A stretch of DNA of 64,000 nt. Source: JAUIJL01 sp965366625. GTDB taxonomy: Bacteria; Acidobacteriota; Thermoanaerobaculia; Multivoradales; J023. The DNA lies in the NCBI GenBank assembly GCA_965366625.1, contig CBDUGP010000029.1, positions 19,807 to 83,806 on the forward strand, in the 5' to 3' direction. Numbering within the stretch: position 1 is the stretch's first letter; every line of letters begins with the position of its first letter. The position numbers were made by a program, and so were the translations under genes. Shown one piece after another: positions 24,950 through 34,300 of the stretch. A model generated the notes under the pieces. That model ran no database searches. It was given only the letters and a program-made list of their open reading frames with translations, and was not told where the DNA came from.

Positions 24950-26446
24950 ATGCGACATGCTCTTTATTTCGTCTCCTGCCTGATCCTGCTCCTGAGCGCT
25001 TGTGGAGGTCCGCAGGATCCCGCCGCAGAGGCGCCCGGCAAATCGAATCATCCCAATGGCACGGGCGGTGCCTCGAACGGTGGCATCTCGGACGGTGGTA
25101 TCTCGAACCGGGCCCAAGACCCCGAGCAGCCGCTCTTGATCACCGACGGCTGGGTGGTCACCATGGACGCCGAATCTCGGGTGATCGAAAACGGTGCCGT
25201 GGCGGTAGTCGGCGAGCGAATCGAAGCGCTCGGCACCACGGCTGAGCTCAAGGCCAATTATCCGCAGGCTCGGATCCTGTCGGCGAAGGGCGGGGCGATC
25301 GTGCCGGGTCTGGTCAACACCCACACCCACGTGCCCATGACCCTCTTTCGCGGTATGGCCGACGATTTACCGCTGATGCGTTGGCTGCAAGAGGTGATTT
25401 TTCCCGCCGAAGCGAAATACGTGGACGAGGAAATGGTCCGGGTGGGCACGCGCTTGGCCTGTTTGGAGATGATCCGCGGGGGCACCACGACCTTCGTTGA
25501 CATGTACTATTTTGAAGATGCAATTGCCGAGGAAACGGCGAAATGTGGCCTTCGAGCTTTGTTGGGGGAAACTGTGATCGACTTCCCGGCCCCGGACAAC
25601 AAAACTTGGGACGGCGCGCTGGCTTACGCCGAAACGTTCATTGAAACCTGGAAGGGCCACCCCTTGGTGACGCCGGCCATCGCGCCCCACGCGGTGTACA
25701 CCGTGTCCGCCGAGCACCTGGCTCAATCCCACGCCATCGCCGCCAAACACGACGTGCCTGTTTTGATCCACCTGGCGGAGCATCCGTCGGAAATGGAAAG
25801 CGTCCGCAAGCTGCACGACAAGGGGCCGATCGACTACCTCGACCAGCTGGGTTTGCTCGACGATCGGATCGTCGCCGCCCACGTGGTCTTGCCGACCGAC
25901 GAGGAAATTGCTCGCATGGCCGAACTCGGCGTCGGCGCGGCCCATTGCCCCCAATCGAATATGAAGCTCGGAGCCGGGGTGTCGCCAGTGCCGAAAATGC
26001 TGAAGGCCGGTATGGCCGTGGGTTTAGGGACCGACGGCCCGGCCTCCAACAACGATCTCGACCTGTGGGAAGAGATCGATACGGCGGCCAAGCTACACAA
26101 GCTGGAGCTGCTGGATCCCACCGTCATCGATGCCAGCACGGCTTTCCGGATGGCCACCCTCGGCGGGGCCGAAGCGATCGATTTGGATCATGAAATCGGT
26201 TCTTTGGAGGTGGGAAAAAAGGCAGACCTCGTGATCGTCGGCTTAGACGGCCCCCATCAACAGCCGCTCTACGACCTACTCTCGTCCCTGGTCTATTCCA
26301 CCAAGAGCTCGGACGTGCGATCGGTCGTAGTCAACGGCCGGATCCTGTTGGAAAACGGCCGCTTCCTCACCCTCGACCCAGACCAGATCTTCGAGCAAGC
26401 CCGTCAATTCAGCGAACGACTGAAATCGTCCGAAACCACGCCTTGA
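24950..26446 (+). CDS. Exported lipoprotein amidohydrolase (MTA/SAH deaminase-like)
   Basis: Metal-dependent deaminase of the TrzA/MtaD branch: VNTHTHVPM (metal His pair), IHLAEH (His, with substrate Glu), VVAAH-type IVAAHVVL and GTDGPASNN (metal Asp), closing with the small beta domain GKKADLVIVG and VVVNG. Close in pattern to 5'-methylthioadenosine/S-adenosylhomocysteine deaminases. The odd point is the N-terminus: a lipoprotein signal (LILLLSACGG, Cys ~20) and a Gly/Ser/Asn-rich linker of about 35 residues containing a 15-bp in-frame duplication (25079-25108). Cytosolic family members lack this, so here the enzyme should be membrane-tethered in the periplasm, perhaps salvaging extracellular nucleosides. 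Start at ATG 24950. Confidence 0.9.
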   Translation: MRHALYFVSCLILLLSACGGPQDPAAEAPGKSNHPNGTGGASNGGISDGGISNRAQDPEQPLLITDGWVVTMDAESRVIENGAVAVVGERIEALGTTAELKANYPQARILSAKGGAIVPGLVNTHTHVPMTLFRGMADDLPLMRWLQEVIFPAEAKYVDEEMVRVGTRLACLEMIRGGTTTFVDMYYFEDAIAEETAKCGLRALLGETVIDFPAPDNKTWDGALAYAETFIETWKGHPLVTPAIAPHAVYTVSAEHLAQSHAIAAKHDVPVLIHLAEHPSEMESVRKLHDKGPIDYLDQLGLLDDRIVAAHVVLPTDEEIARMAELGVGAAHCPQSNMKLGAGVSPVPKMLKAGMAVGLGTDGPASNNDLDLWEEIDTAAKLHKLELLDPTVIDASTAFRMATLGGAEAIDLDHEIGSLEVGKKADLVIVGLDGPHQQPLYDLLSSLVYSTKSSDVRSVVVNGRILLENGRFLTLDPDQIFEQARQFSERLKSSETTP

Positions 26447-26608
26447 GTCTTGGGTAGTGCCGAGGGCCGGCCGTCTGGCAATCCCGAGAGCCGGACGAAC
26501 GAGCACGTCGCCCTTCCCTTCGGCCGAGTCAGTCGATGAGATGGGATCTAGCGAAGCCTTCGGCCTCAAGCCCGCGAGGAAATGCGAAACCGATATCGTT
26601 CGCCGCAG

Positions 26609-26779
26609 CCACGGAATAAATTCCGAGGCTAGAAATCCCTTGTCCCCTGGCGGGGACGGCCCGGAAAAGATGCAGGGCAGCCCCGTCAGGGGCAAGACCC
26701 AAACGGTAGCCGGGGGCGCCTAGTCGGGGGCGCCTAGTCGGGGGCGCCTAGTCGGGGGCGCCTAGCCGGGGGCGCCTAG
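26609..26779. repeat. Dispersed hairpin element followed by a 14-bp x5 tandem array
   Basis: CCACGGAATAAATTCCGAGG (26609-26628) opens an element that runs through CCCCTGGCGGGG, GGCCCGGAA, ATGCAGGGC and CCCCGTCAGGGGCAAG to about 26700; the same order of motifs recurs at 47584-47700. Directly after it lie five copies of the 14-bp unit YCGGGGGCGCCTAG (26710-26779). The preceding 26447-26608 shows nothing I can support. Confidence 0.85.
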
Positions 26780-26786
26780 CCGGAGG

Positions 26787-26850
26787 CCGCCCAGGCCGCA
26801 GGGCGCCGCGCCGACCCACCGAGAAGCATTTCTGGATGGAACCGAGCTAG
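26787..26850. mobile_element. MITE/REP-like element (copy C, one end)
   Basis: GCAGGGCGCCGCGCCGACCCACCGAGA..CATTTCTGGATGG ... CTAG matches the right end of copy A (5910-5961). As in copy B, the minus-strand gene beside it stops inside the terminal CTAG. Confidence 0.55.
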
Positions 26851-27029
26851 TCGCTCTGTTCCTCGTCGTCATCCGTAGAATCTTTCCATCGACCCGCCTC
26901 GACCACCGCGCGCCGGAGCAGATATTCCATCTGCCCGTTGACGCTGCGCAGCTCATCGGCGGACCACTTCTGGAGCATCCGATAAAGCTTGGGGTCGAGG
27001 CGGAGTGGAAAGGCCTTGCGTTTGGCCAA
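26847..27029 (-). CDS. Arc-type ribbon-helix-helix DNA-binding protein
   Basis: 60 aa. The N-terminus FPLRLDPKLYRMLQKWSADELRSVNGQMEYLLRRAV is the Arc/MetJ ribbon-helix-helix (beta strand FPLRLD, two helices). Acidic tail DDDEEQSD. TTG start, supported by GGGAG seven bases upstream. It follows the SPFH gene by 41 bp; an Arc-like gene next to an SPFH gene is a recurrent pair, suggesting it autoregulates the two-gene unit. Confidence 0.85.
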   Translation of the reverse strand: MAKRKAFPLRLDPKLYRMLQKWSADELRSVNGQMEYLLRRAVVEAGRWKDSTDDDEEQSD

Positions 27030-27070
27030 AGTCGGCTCCCGAGTTAATAGTCAGCGTTCGGCGGACCGCG

Positions 27071-27940
27071 TCAGTGATGCAGCGTGCCCGTATTGACCAC
27101 CGGCTGGGCCGCACGGTCGGAGCACAGCACCACCAGCAGATTGGAGACCATGGCCGCTCGGCTTTGCTCGTCCAGGTCGACGATCTCATCCTTGGCCAGC
27201 TGTGCCAGAGCCATTTCCACCATGCCCACGGCACCTTCCACGATTTTGGTCCTGGCGGCCACCACCGCACTGGCCTGTTGACGCTGCAACATGGCGGCAG
27301 CGATTTCAGGAGCGTAGGCCAGATGGCTGATGCGCGCTTCGATCACCTCCACACCGGCCTTCTCCAGACGATCTCGGATATGGACCTTCAACTTCTCGGA
27401 GATGTGGGAAGTGTGGCTGGCCAAGGCGATCTCGCCGTCCTCGTGGGCGTCGTAGGGGTAGTCGGTAGTGAGGTTGCGCAGCGCCGCCTCACTTTGAACA
27501 CGCACGAAATGCTCGAAATCGTCGACCTCGAATAGGGCTTCGGCGGTGTCCACCACCTTCCAAACCACCACCGAGGCGATCTCGACCGGATTGCCCGTGG
27601 AGTCGTTGACCTTGAGCTTCTCGGTCTCGAAATTACGGATCCGAGAGGAGATTTTGACCTTTTGGTAGAAGGGGTTGGCCCAGGCCAATCCGGCGCGTTT
27701 GGCGGTCCCTCGGTAGTCGCCGAAGAGCATCAACACCTTGGCCTCGTTCGGATACACCATGAACAAGCCGACATATCCGAGGATATTCACCAAGAGGACG
27801 AAGATTGTGGCCAACAAGCCGGGCGGATACTCCATCCTGACGAACACCACAAAGGCAGTAACGATACCTAGGGACATGAGAATCAACAGGCACAGGGCCA
27901 AGAGTCCGCGGACAGGCACGAATTCTTTTTCGCGAATCAT
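27071..27940 (-). CDS. SPFH/band-7 membrane scaffold protein
   Basis: 289 aa. Two N-terminal transmembrane helices (LLALCLLILMSLGIVTAFVVF; LATIFVLLVNILGYVGLFMVY), then the SPFH domain: NEAKVLMLFGDYRGT, WANPFYQKVKISSRIRNFETEKLKVND, GNPVEIASVVVWKVVD, the EALRNLTTDYPYD segment, and GVEVIEARISHLAYAPEIAAAML. Prohibitin/stomatin-like proteins form ring oligomers that organise membrane microdomains and often partner with proteases; no protease gene is adjacent. GAAGGAG precedes the ATG. Confidence 0.93.
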   Translation of the reverse strand: MIREKEFVPVRGLLALCLLILMSLGIVTAFVVFVRMEYPPGLLATIFVLLVNILGYVGLFMVYPNEAKVLMLFGDYRGTAKRAGLAWANPFYQKVKISSRIRNFETEKLKVNDSTGNPVEIASVVVWKVVDTAEALFEVDDFEHFVRVQSEAALRNLTTDYPYDAHEDGEIALASHTSHISEKLKVHIRDRLEKAGVEVIEARISHLAYAPEIAAAMLQRQQASAVVAARTKIVEGAVGMVEMALAQLAKDEIVDLDEQSRAAMVSNLLVVLCSDRAAQPVVNTGTLHH

Positions 27941-28257
27941 CGGTAGCTCCTTCGCCGAAACTTAGAGAAGCGCGGCGGGTCGGGGGTCGAAAGACCGGTC
28001 GAATGGCTTTACGCTCGTCCGGTGACGCCGTGTTCGACGTCAATAGCATACCATAGTGATATCACTTTGATTTTATTCGCATCGAGCGGGAATTTTTTAG
28101 GAAATCGTCCCGCCAAAAACGATGATCTTCTTTCGGTGCCTCAAAAAGAGCAGGTCTTTATTAGAATGGTTACGCCTGATTTTGAGACATAATTTCTGGT
28201 CGCCCATGTTGAATAGACCACCCCATCGAGCTCAATCCACAGGACAAAGATACAGCT
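27941..28257. other. A+T-rich intergenic region
   Basis: This 317-bp stretch between divergent genes is noticeably richer in A+T than its surroundings (for example 28055-28100 and 28140-28200) and presumably carries the promoter of the SPFH pair. I see no repeat, RNA gene or convincing short ORF. Confidence 0.4.
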
Positions 28258-29429
28258 ATGTTGAATCAGAATCACCGATGGAATAGGCCGATTCCTGGAT
28301 TCCTCAGAGACTTGGGTACTCTCGATAGCCACGAGAGCGAATCGGCGAGTGGCATCTTAAACTGGTCTGTACGGCTTGACGTTAAACCTAAGGAACCACG
28401 AGTCTCCAAGGCTCTGGCCTGGGCGTTTTTGGCGTCCATCGCTTGGTGGGTCGGAGGACCGCCAGTCGCCGCGGAGCCGCCGAGCCCATCGAGCCCATTG
28501 AGCGCGCCGACGCTGGCCGAGTCGGCTGCTCTGAGAATCGTGCTAGCCAACCAATTCGACCCGCCGGACCCTCACTATCGATCTTGGCTGATGGTCGATT
28601 CGCTCTACTCCGGGGTCTACGATCAGCTGCTGGCCATCGATCCCGACGGAGTGTTGAAACTGCCCTAGCGGCAAGTTGGTCGCTCCAAGGCGAGCACACC
28701 TATCGTTTTGAGCTTCGGAAGGACGGGCAATTTCACGATGGCAGCGCCTTCAACAGCCGCGATGTAGTTTTTGCCTTGGAACGGGCCAAAAGCTTCCCGG
28801 CCGGCGAGCATCGAGGCAAGCTGGCCTCGATCCAAACCATCCGAGCGCTCGACGATTTCACGTTGGAAATCCAAACTCATCGAGTGGATCCGCTCCTGCT
28901 GCGCCAGCTGGCAGGTCTGCCAATCGTGCCGGCGGACTCGCCGGATCGCATTACGGAGCCGATCGGAACTGGACCCTATCGGTGGGCCGGGCCGGTTGCG
29001 GACGGTCGATTTCGATTGGAAGCCAACAAAGATTATTGGCAGAAGGGTTGGGATGATCTGATCCGAGACATCGAAGGCGGCCAAGCCCCGGCGTACCTGA
29101 TCGCCTGGAGCAACTCCGTCCACGACCTAGGCGACGTTTTCGACCACCTGCTGCACACCAAAGACCCGGCTGGGCATCGAGGGCAGAACAACGAGTCGCG
29201 ATTTTCCGACCCGGAAATCGATACCTGGATCCAAGCCGCAGGATCGACCCTAGACCCAGGCACCCGACTCCAACTGCTGAAACGAATTTCCGATGCTGCC
29301 GACCGCGAAGCCATCGCTATTCCGCTGATTTGGGAAATGAAGCTTTGGGCCGGAACCAAAGGTATCGAATGGCATCCACGCAGCGACGGCATCCTCGATC
29401 CCTACGAAATGCGTCGGCAGAGCCCTTGA
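28258..29429 (+). pseudogene. Decayed extracellular solute-binding protein (family 5, peptide/nickel type)
   Basis: The first frame (to 28668) contains a signal-like segment (ALAWAFLASIAWWVGG), then LRIVLANQFDPPDPHY and VYDQLLAIDPDGVLKLP, stopping at TAG. The reading continues in the next frame as LAASWSLQGEHTYRFELRKD, FHDGSAFNSRDVVFALERA, GTGPYRWAGP and, at the end, RLQLLKRISDAADREAIAIPL. All of this is SBP_bac_5. A one-base shift near 28660-28670 joins the halves. In addition about 150 residues normally present after 'YWQKGWD' are absent (the text jumps to the C-terminal lobe), and there is no good ribosome site at the 5' end. A gene for an ABC importer component that has lost function; no permease genes adjoin it. 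Confidence 0.8.
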
Positions 29430-29443
29430 GTGTTGGCTTGGGA
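29397..29443. repeat. 47-bp direct repeat, left copy (end of the solute-binding pseudogene)
   Basis: CGATCCCTACGAAATGCG..GGCAGAGCCCTTGAGTGTTGGCTTGGG. It encodes the DPYEMRRQSP-stop end of the pseudogene and is repeated at 31241-31287 with one difference (T/C). Confidence 0.95.
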
Positions 29444-29563
29444 TAAGCCCTCCGTCCTTGGGTAACTTGTGAGCTGAGTTTCCAGCCGGGTGCCCGATGT
29501 GTGCATCGCCCCTTCGGTAACGGGGGCCGGGAAGTCGCAACCCAAAAAGCTTGACCGTTGGCA

Positions 29564-30322
29564 CTATCTACCGCAACGCCATTCATACATGCTTTGGTTG
29601 TGCGAGGTATTAGCTATCGTCCCAGGGGTGAATGACACACAAGTAAATCGCCCGGAGACAGGGGCGATCAATGCTGTGTTGCCCTCGGATGGAACGATGG
29701 TTGCGGTATTAGAAACCCACTCACCTCGGACGTCGGTCAATTCATCAAGTTGGAAGGTTCCCGCGTTGGCGCAGGCGATTTGCCATTCAAAGGGTTCCAA
29801 TAGCCGCATGTCGTCCATCAGGCAGTTAGCCCGAGCCTGTGTCCACGATAGAGTGACATGCTCCCCGCGTTCTTTTTTTTCGATCACAAATCCTGTGTCA
29901 CCGGGGAGGCAGTCCCCTCCGGCTGTGGGCTCACTGATCGAGTGAATGTCGAATTGGATTCCAACATTTTTGAAGCAGATTTCGGTGTAGGCGAACGGTG
30001 GCGAAAAGGCTGCAATGGAATTGCTGTAGAAACCCTGGTTCGCAGTGGCGCTCCCATCCAGATTCGCAGCGCTTTGAACCGACCCGTCGGCAAAGCGAAC
30101 ACCGAGATCTGTTTCCACGAGGCCACTTGTCGCCAAATGGCCGGAAACGACCGTGTCGCCTTCTAAGGTAATAGGCTGCCCGCCCCCGGCAACGAAGGGA
30201 GCCTTGGGCGGGGTCGAGTCAATGGCAGGAGTGGAAGATCTGGCCTGGGTAAACCCAGGCTGAACAAGGCACGCAACGCCAATAACCATCAGCCAAACGG
30301 GAGCCAGTATTTTGGACTTCAA
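29564..30322 (-). CDS. Exported protein, paralogue 1 of a tandem pair
   Basis: 252 aa with signal peptide (VWLMVIGVACLVQPGFTQA). About 40% identical by eye to the next gene upstream. Shared features: GG.PI.LEGD.V.SG.L..SGLVETD.G.RF.DG.VQ, typical of short beta-repeat stalks, then ATANQGFYSN, AFSPP.AY.EICFK, and a C-terminal half with M.RLLEPFEWQ.AC..AG....EW.SNT and a final CGR. The 'EPFEWQ...EWVSNT...CGR' layout resembles the C-type-lectin/formylglycine-enzyme fold. Function unknown, probably surface binding. Confidence 0.85.
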   Translation of the reverse strand: MKSKILAPVWLMVIGVACLVQPGFTQARSSTPAIDSTPPKAPFVAGGGQPITLEGDTVVSGHLATSGLVETDLGVRFADGSVQSAANLDGSATANQGFYSNSIAAFSPPFAYTEICFKNVGIQFDIHSISEPTAGGDCLPGDTGFVIEKKERGEHVTLSWTQARANCLMDDMRLLEPFEWQIACANAGTFQLDELTDVRGEWVSNTATIVPSEGNTALIAPVSGRFTCVSFTPGTIANTSHNQSMYEWRCGR

Positions 30323-30373
30323 AGAGGCCTCCTTGCCGAGGGGGGTGCCAGAAATTTAGTCTCGATGACCCAG

Positions 30374-31117
30374 CTATCTGCCGCAACGCACCTCAAAGAT
30401 GTCTTGGAGGTCATTGGTGGTTGCAGTTCTCCCTCGCGAGAGAGCGGCGCATGATTGGCCGTTGCCAAAGACCGGAACGGTCATCTCGAAAACAATGGGA
30501 GTTACGGTGTTAGAAGCCCACTCCCACTGCTCTTCTGCCATGTTGTCGAGTTCCAATAAACCTGCATTGTCGCAGGCAAATTGCCATTCGAAGGGTTCAA
30601 GGAGTCGCATCTCGTGAACAAGGCAGGTCGACCGGGCCTGTGCCCAAGTCGCGACTGCGCCCTCCTCTCGTTCCGTTCGTTCGACAATAAAACCTCTATC
30701 CCCAGGCAAGCAGTTGCCGCCTTCGGTGGGCTCGCCGATCGTGTGCACGTCGAATTGGAATCCGCCGCTCTTGAAGCAGATCTCAGAGTAGGCGTGCGGT
30801 GGTGAGAAGGCGACAATAATATTGCTGTAGAGGCCCTGATTCGCCGTGGCTTTACTTTGTGGGGCGGCGGTGACCTGAACCGTTGCATCAGGAAAGCGAA
30901 TTCCAGCATCAGTTTCGATAAGCCCGCTGACTAATATTGAGCCCGATAAAACGGCGTCGCCCTCCAGCTTAATCGGCTCCCCGCCGCCATTGACGGAGAC
31001 ATTCTCCGGGATGGTGTCGAAGGTAATTTCGGAGCTGGGGTCCTGGGCGGCCAAGGAAAAAACGGGAATCGCTGCCGAGAGAAGAACTAGCAGAGCGCGA
31101 GACATTAAGGTCTTCAA
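30374..31117 (-). CDS. Exported protein, paralogue 2 of a tandem pair
   Basis: 247 aa, signal peptide (ALLVLLSAAIPVFSLAA). Same architecture as its downstream neighbour (51 bp apart): VNGGGEPIKLEGDAVLSG, RFPDATVQVTAAP, NQGLYSNIIVAFSPP, EICFKSGGFQFDVH, CLPGDRGFIVER, LLEPFEWQFAC, QWEWASNTV and closing VRCGR. Conserved cysteines match between the two. The pair lies between 47-bp direct repeats, so it was probably duplicated and inserted as a block. Confidence 0.85.
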   Translation of the reverse strand: MKTLMSRALLVLLSAAIPVFSLAAQDPSSEITFDTIPENVSVNGGGEPIKLEGDAVLSGSILVSGLIETDAGIRFPDATVQVTAAPQSKATANQGLYSNIIVAFSPPHAYSEICFKSGGFQFDVHTIGEPTEGGNCLPGDRGFIVERTEREEGAVATWAQARSTCLVHEMRLLEPFEWQFACDNAGLLELDNMAEEQWEWASNTVTPIVFEMTVPVFGNGQSCAALSRGRTATTNDLQDIFEVRCGR

Positions 31118-31240
31118 GAGATCCCTCCTCTCTGTGGAGGATGGCGGATTGCTAGGACCGATTGCTATTCATGTTGGAATTCTATTCCTACCGCCGGTAC
31201 ACAAACAATCAGTTTTTGGTCGAACGTTCTTGGGCAAATA

Positions 31241-31287
31241 CGATCCCTACGAAATGCGCCGGCAGAGCCCTTGAGTGTTGGCTTGGG
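31241..31287. repeat. 47-bp direct repeat, right copy
   Basis: Second copy of the solute-binding pseudogene's 3' end (DPYEMRRQSP-stop and 16 bp beyond), isolated here with no matching upstream reading. With the left copy it brackets about 1.8 kb containing the two exported paralogues. Confidence 0.95.
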
Positions 31288-31325
31288 TGCCGGTTCTTTC
31301 CAAAGACAACTCGGCCACCCAATCC

Positions 31326-34300
31326 CTACCGGCGCTTGAGCACCAAGGCGGTGATGTCGTCGGACGGGGGGCGTGTGCCGGCCCATTCGCGGTGCAGCTC
31401 TAGGAGGGCGTCGAGAATTTCTTGGGCGGGGCGGTTGCCGTTGGCTTCTAGGCATTCGGCGATGGCGTCGTAGCCGAGCATGTCGTCGTTGGCACCGATT
31501 CGTTCGGGTAGGCCGTCGGAGATTTGCAGCAAGACGTCGTCGCGGTGAAATTCGAGCACTTTTAGGGTGTAGACGGCTTGTTGCATGGCGCCGAGGGGCA
31601 GGCCCGGCAGGAGGATTTCTTCGACTCCGCGCCCCGGGCGATAAAGGTACGACGGGGGCATGGCGGCGGAGGAGATGGCGATCTCGGTGTCGGTCAAGTA
31701 GGTGACGTTCAAGGCCATTTGCATACGTTCCAATTTGACCGCTCGTAGGACTTGATTGAGCTGGTGCAGCAGCAAGTGCGGGGATTGCACGTCGAGGGCT
31801 TTGAGGGCCGATTTGGTCATGGAGACCACCATGCCGGCCGAGATGCCGTGGCCGGTGGCGTCGCCGGTGACGACGTAGAGCGCGCCGTCGTCTTGGGTGA
31901 AGAAGTCGTAATAATCTCCGCCGACTTCGGTAGCGGTTTCCATGTGCACGGCGATGTCGAGGTAGGGCAGGTCCGGCGGGCTCTTGGGCAGCAGGGAGAG
32001 CTGGATCATCCGCGCTTGCTCGAGCTCCTCGGTTTTGCGTTGATTCTCCGCTTCCATGGTGTGCGCCCGAGCCAGACTCAGGTGGGTGCGCATGCGCGCC
32101 AAGAGCTCGTTGCGCGAAAAAGGTTTCGTTAAATAATCGTTGGCGCCCGACGCCAAACCCTTTTCCAAATCGCTGACTTGATTCTTGGCCGTCACCAACA
32201 ATATCGGCAAGTCGTTGGCCGAATAGCGGTTGCGGATTTCGCGCGTGACCTCGAAACCGGTCATGCCCGGCATCATGACGTCGAGCAGGATAATGTTCGG
32301 CGTTTCGCCGCCGTCGAGCTGGGCCAGGCATTGGGGGCCGTCGTGGGCCTGGCTGATGGCGAACCCTTCGAGGGAGAGGATGTTGCGCATCACTTGGAGG
32401 TTGATCGGCTCGTCGTCGACGATCATCACGCCCGCTCCGACACTGTGACGATTGGCGTGTCGACTGTCGGGACCATGGCCATGGCGATTGCCGTTGCCGG
32501 TACCACCGTGGCCAGGACCGAAGCCCCCGTTGTCGGGGGAGCCTTCCAGCCCATCGAAGGGTAAGAGTTCGACGGACTCGAGATCGCGAATTTGGGCGAG
32601 CACGGGCTCGGGCATGGCCCGTTCGTCATCGAAATGGCCCGTTTCCTCGGCTCCGTCCTCGGATTCCACGCAGCAGGGCAGGCTGAAGATGACTCTTGTG
32701 CCTTCGCCCTCCACCGACTCCACGCGGATGTTTCCGCCGTGCAGCTCCACCAACCGGCGGGTGATGGTCAAGCCGAGGCCGGTGCCGCCGTAGGTTCTGG
32801 CGGTGGATCCGTCCGCTTGGGCGAAGGATTGGAAGACCCGGTCGATTTGGTCGGCTGGAATACCGATGCCCGTGTCGGACACCGTGATGACCACCTGGTC
32901 GTCCCGGCTCTGCGCCGAGACGGTCACCCGGCCGGCCTTGGTGAATTTGATCCCATTGCCGACCACGTTGTGAAAAATCTGCTGCAGGCGGTTGCTGTCG
33001 GCATCGATCAAGGGTAAATCCTTGGGCACCTCGTTGAGCAGCTCCAGGTCCTTGCCCGCCAGCAGGGGTTGCGACAACGCCAAAACGTCGTCGACCACCG
33101 CCCGTAGCTTCACGGCGCTCCGCCTCAGCTCGATTTGGTGTTGGCGCAGTTTGGAAAAATCCAGGATGTCGTCGACCAAATGGGCCAGTCGACGCCCAGA
33201 CGACACCACCATCGCCAGATTGGAGCGGGTGGTTTGGGACAGCTTGCCCGTGGCGCCGTCGAGCAGGCTTTGGGTGATGCCGATGATGCCGTTCAGGGGG
33301 GTGCGCAACTCGTGGGAAGTGTTGGCCAGCAGCTCGTCCTTCATGCGGTCGATTTGGCGCAGCCGTTCGGTCTCTTTGCGTTGACGTCGCACTTCTTCGC
33401 GATGCACCGCGGTTTTGTGACGCACATAGGCCAGCACCGCGGCCACCAACGCCAACGCGTAGAGGCAATAGGCCCACCAAGTCTTCCAGGGTGGCGTGGT
33501 GACCCGCACCGCAATCGACGCGTCTTTTTCGCTCCAGACCCCATCGCTGTTGGTGCCACGGACCCTGAAAACGTATCGACCGCCGTCGAGGTTGGTATAA
33601 CCGGCGAATCGACGGCTGCCGGCTTGGATCCAATCGTCGTCAAAGCCTTCGAGTTTGTAGGCGTAAAGATTCTTTTCCGGGGTGGAGTAGTCGAGGGACG
33701 CGAATTCGAAGGAAAAAAAGTTTTCTTTATAGGAAACCACCAGCTCGGCATCGTCGGCAGATAGGTCGAGCTTCTGCCGAAGGCCGGATTTGATCAACGA
33801 GGTGATGACCACCGGCGGCTGGTAGTCCGAACTTTTCAGCTGGTCCGGGAAAAAGCTGTTGAGACCGTTGACCCCGCCAAAGAAGAGTTCGCCGGTGCGG
33901 CTGCGGAAGTAGGAGCGATCATTGAATTCATTCGACTGCAAGCCGTCGTCCACATCGTAGGTCGTGATCGCCATGGTGCTCGGATCGAGCCGCACCAGGC
34001 CGCCATTGCTGCTGATCCACAGATTGCCTTGGTCGTCGGGCAAGATGCCGTAAAGTGCGTCGCTGGGCAAGCCGTTCTTAGTGGTGATGACCTCGGACCT
34101 GCCGGTTTTGGGATCAAAGCGATTGAGACCGCCGCCGTAGGTGGTGACCCAGAAATGTCCGTCGGGGGTTTCGTAGAGACCCATGATGTTTGGATGGCTG
34201 AGGCTGTGTGGATCCCTGGGGTCGGCGGAGAATTGGGTGAAAGACTCCGACTGCTCGTCGTAACGGGAGAGCCCTTGGCTGTTGGTAATCCAGAGTTCGC

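Noticed and set aside
31162..31473. Short ORFs ending in DPYEMRRQSP around the right 47-bp repeat
   Set aside because: Only the copied pseudogene tail is meaningful; the preceding residues share nothing with the solute-binding family.
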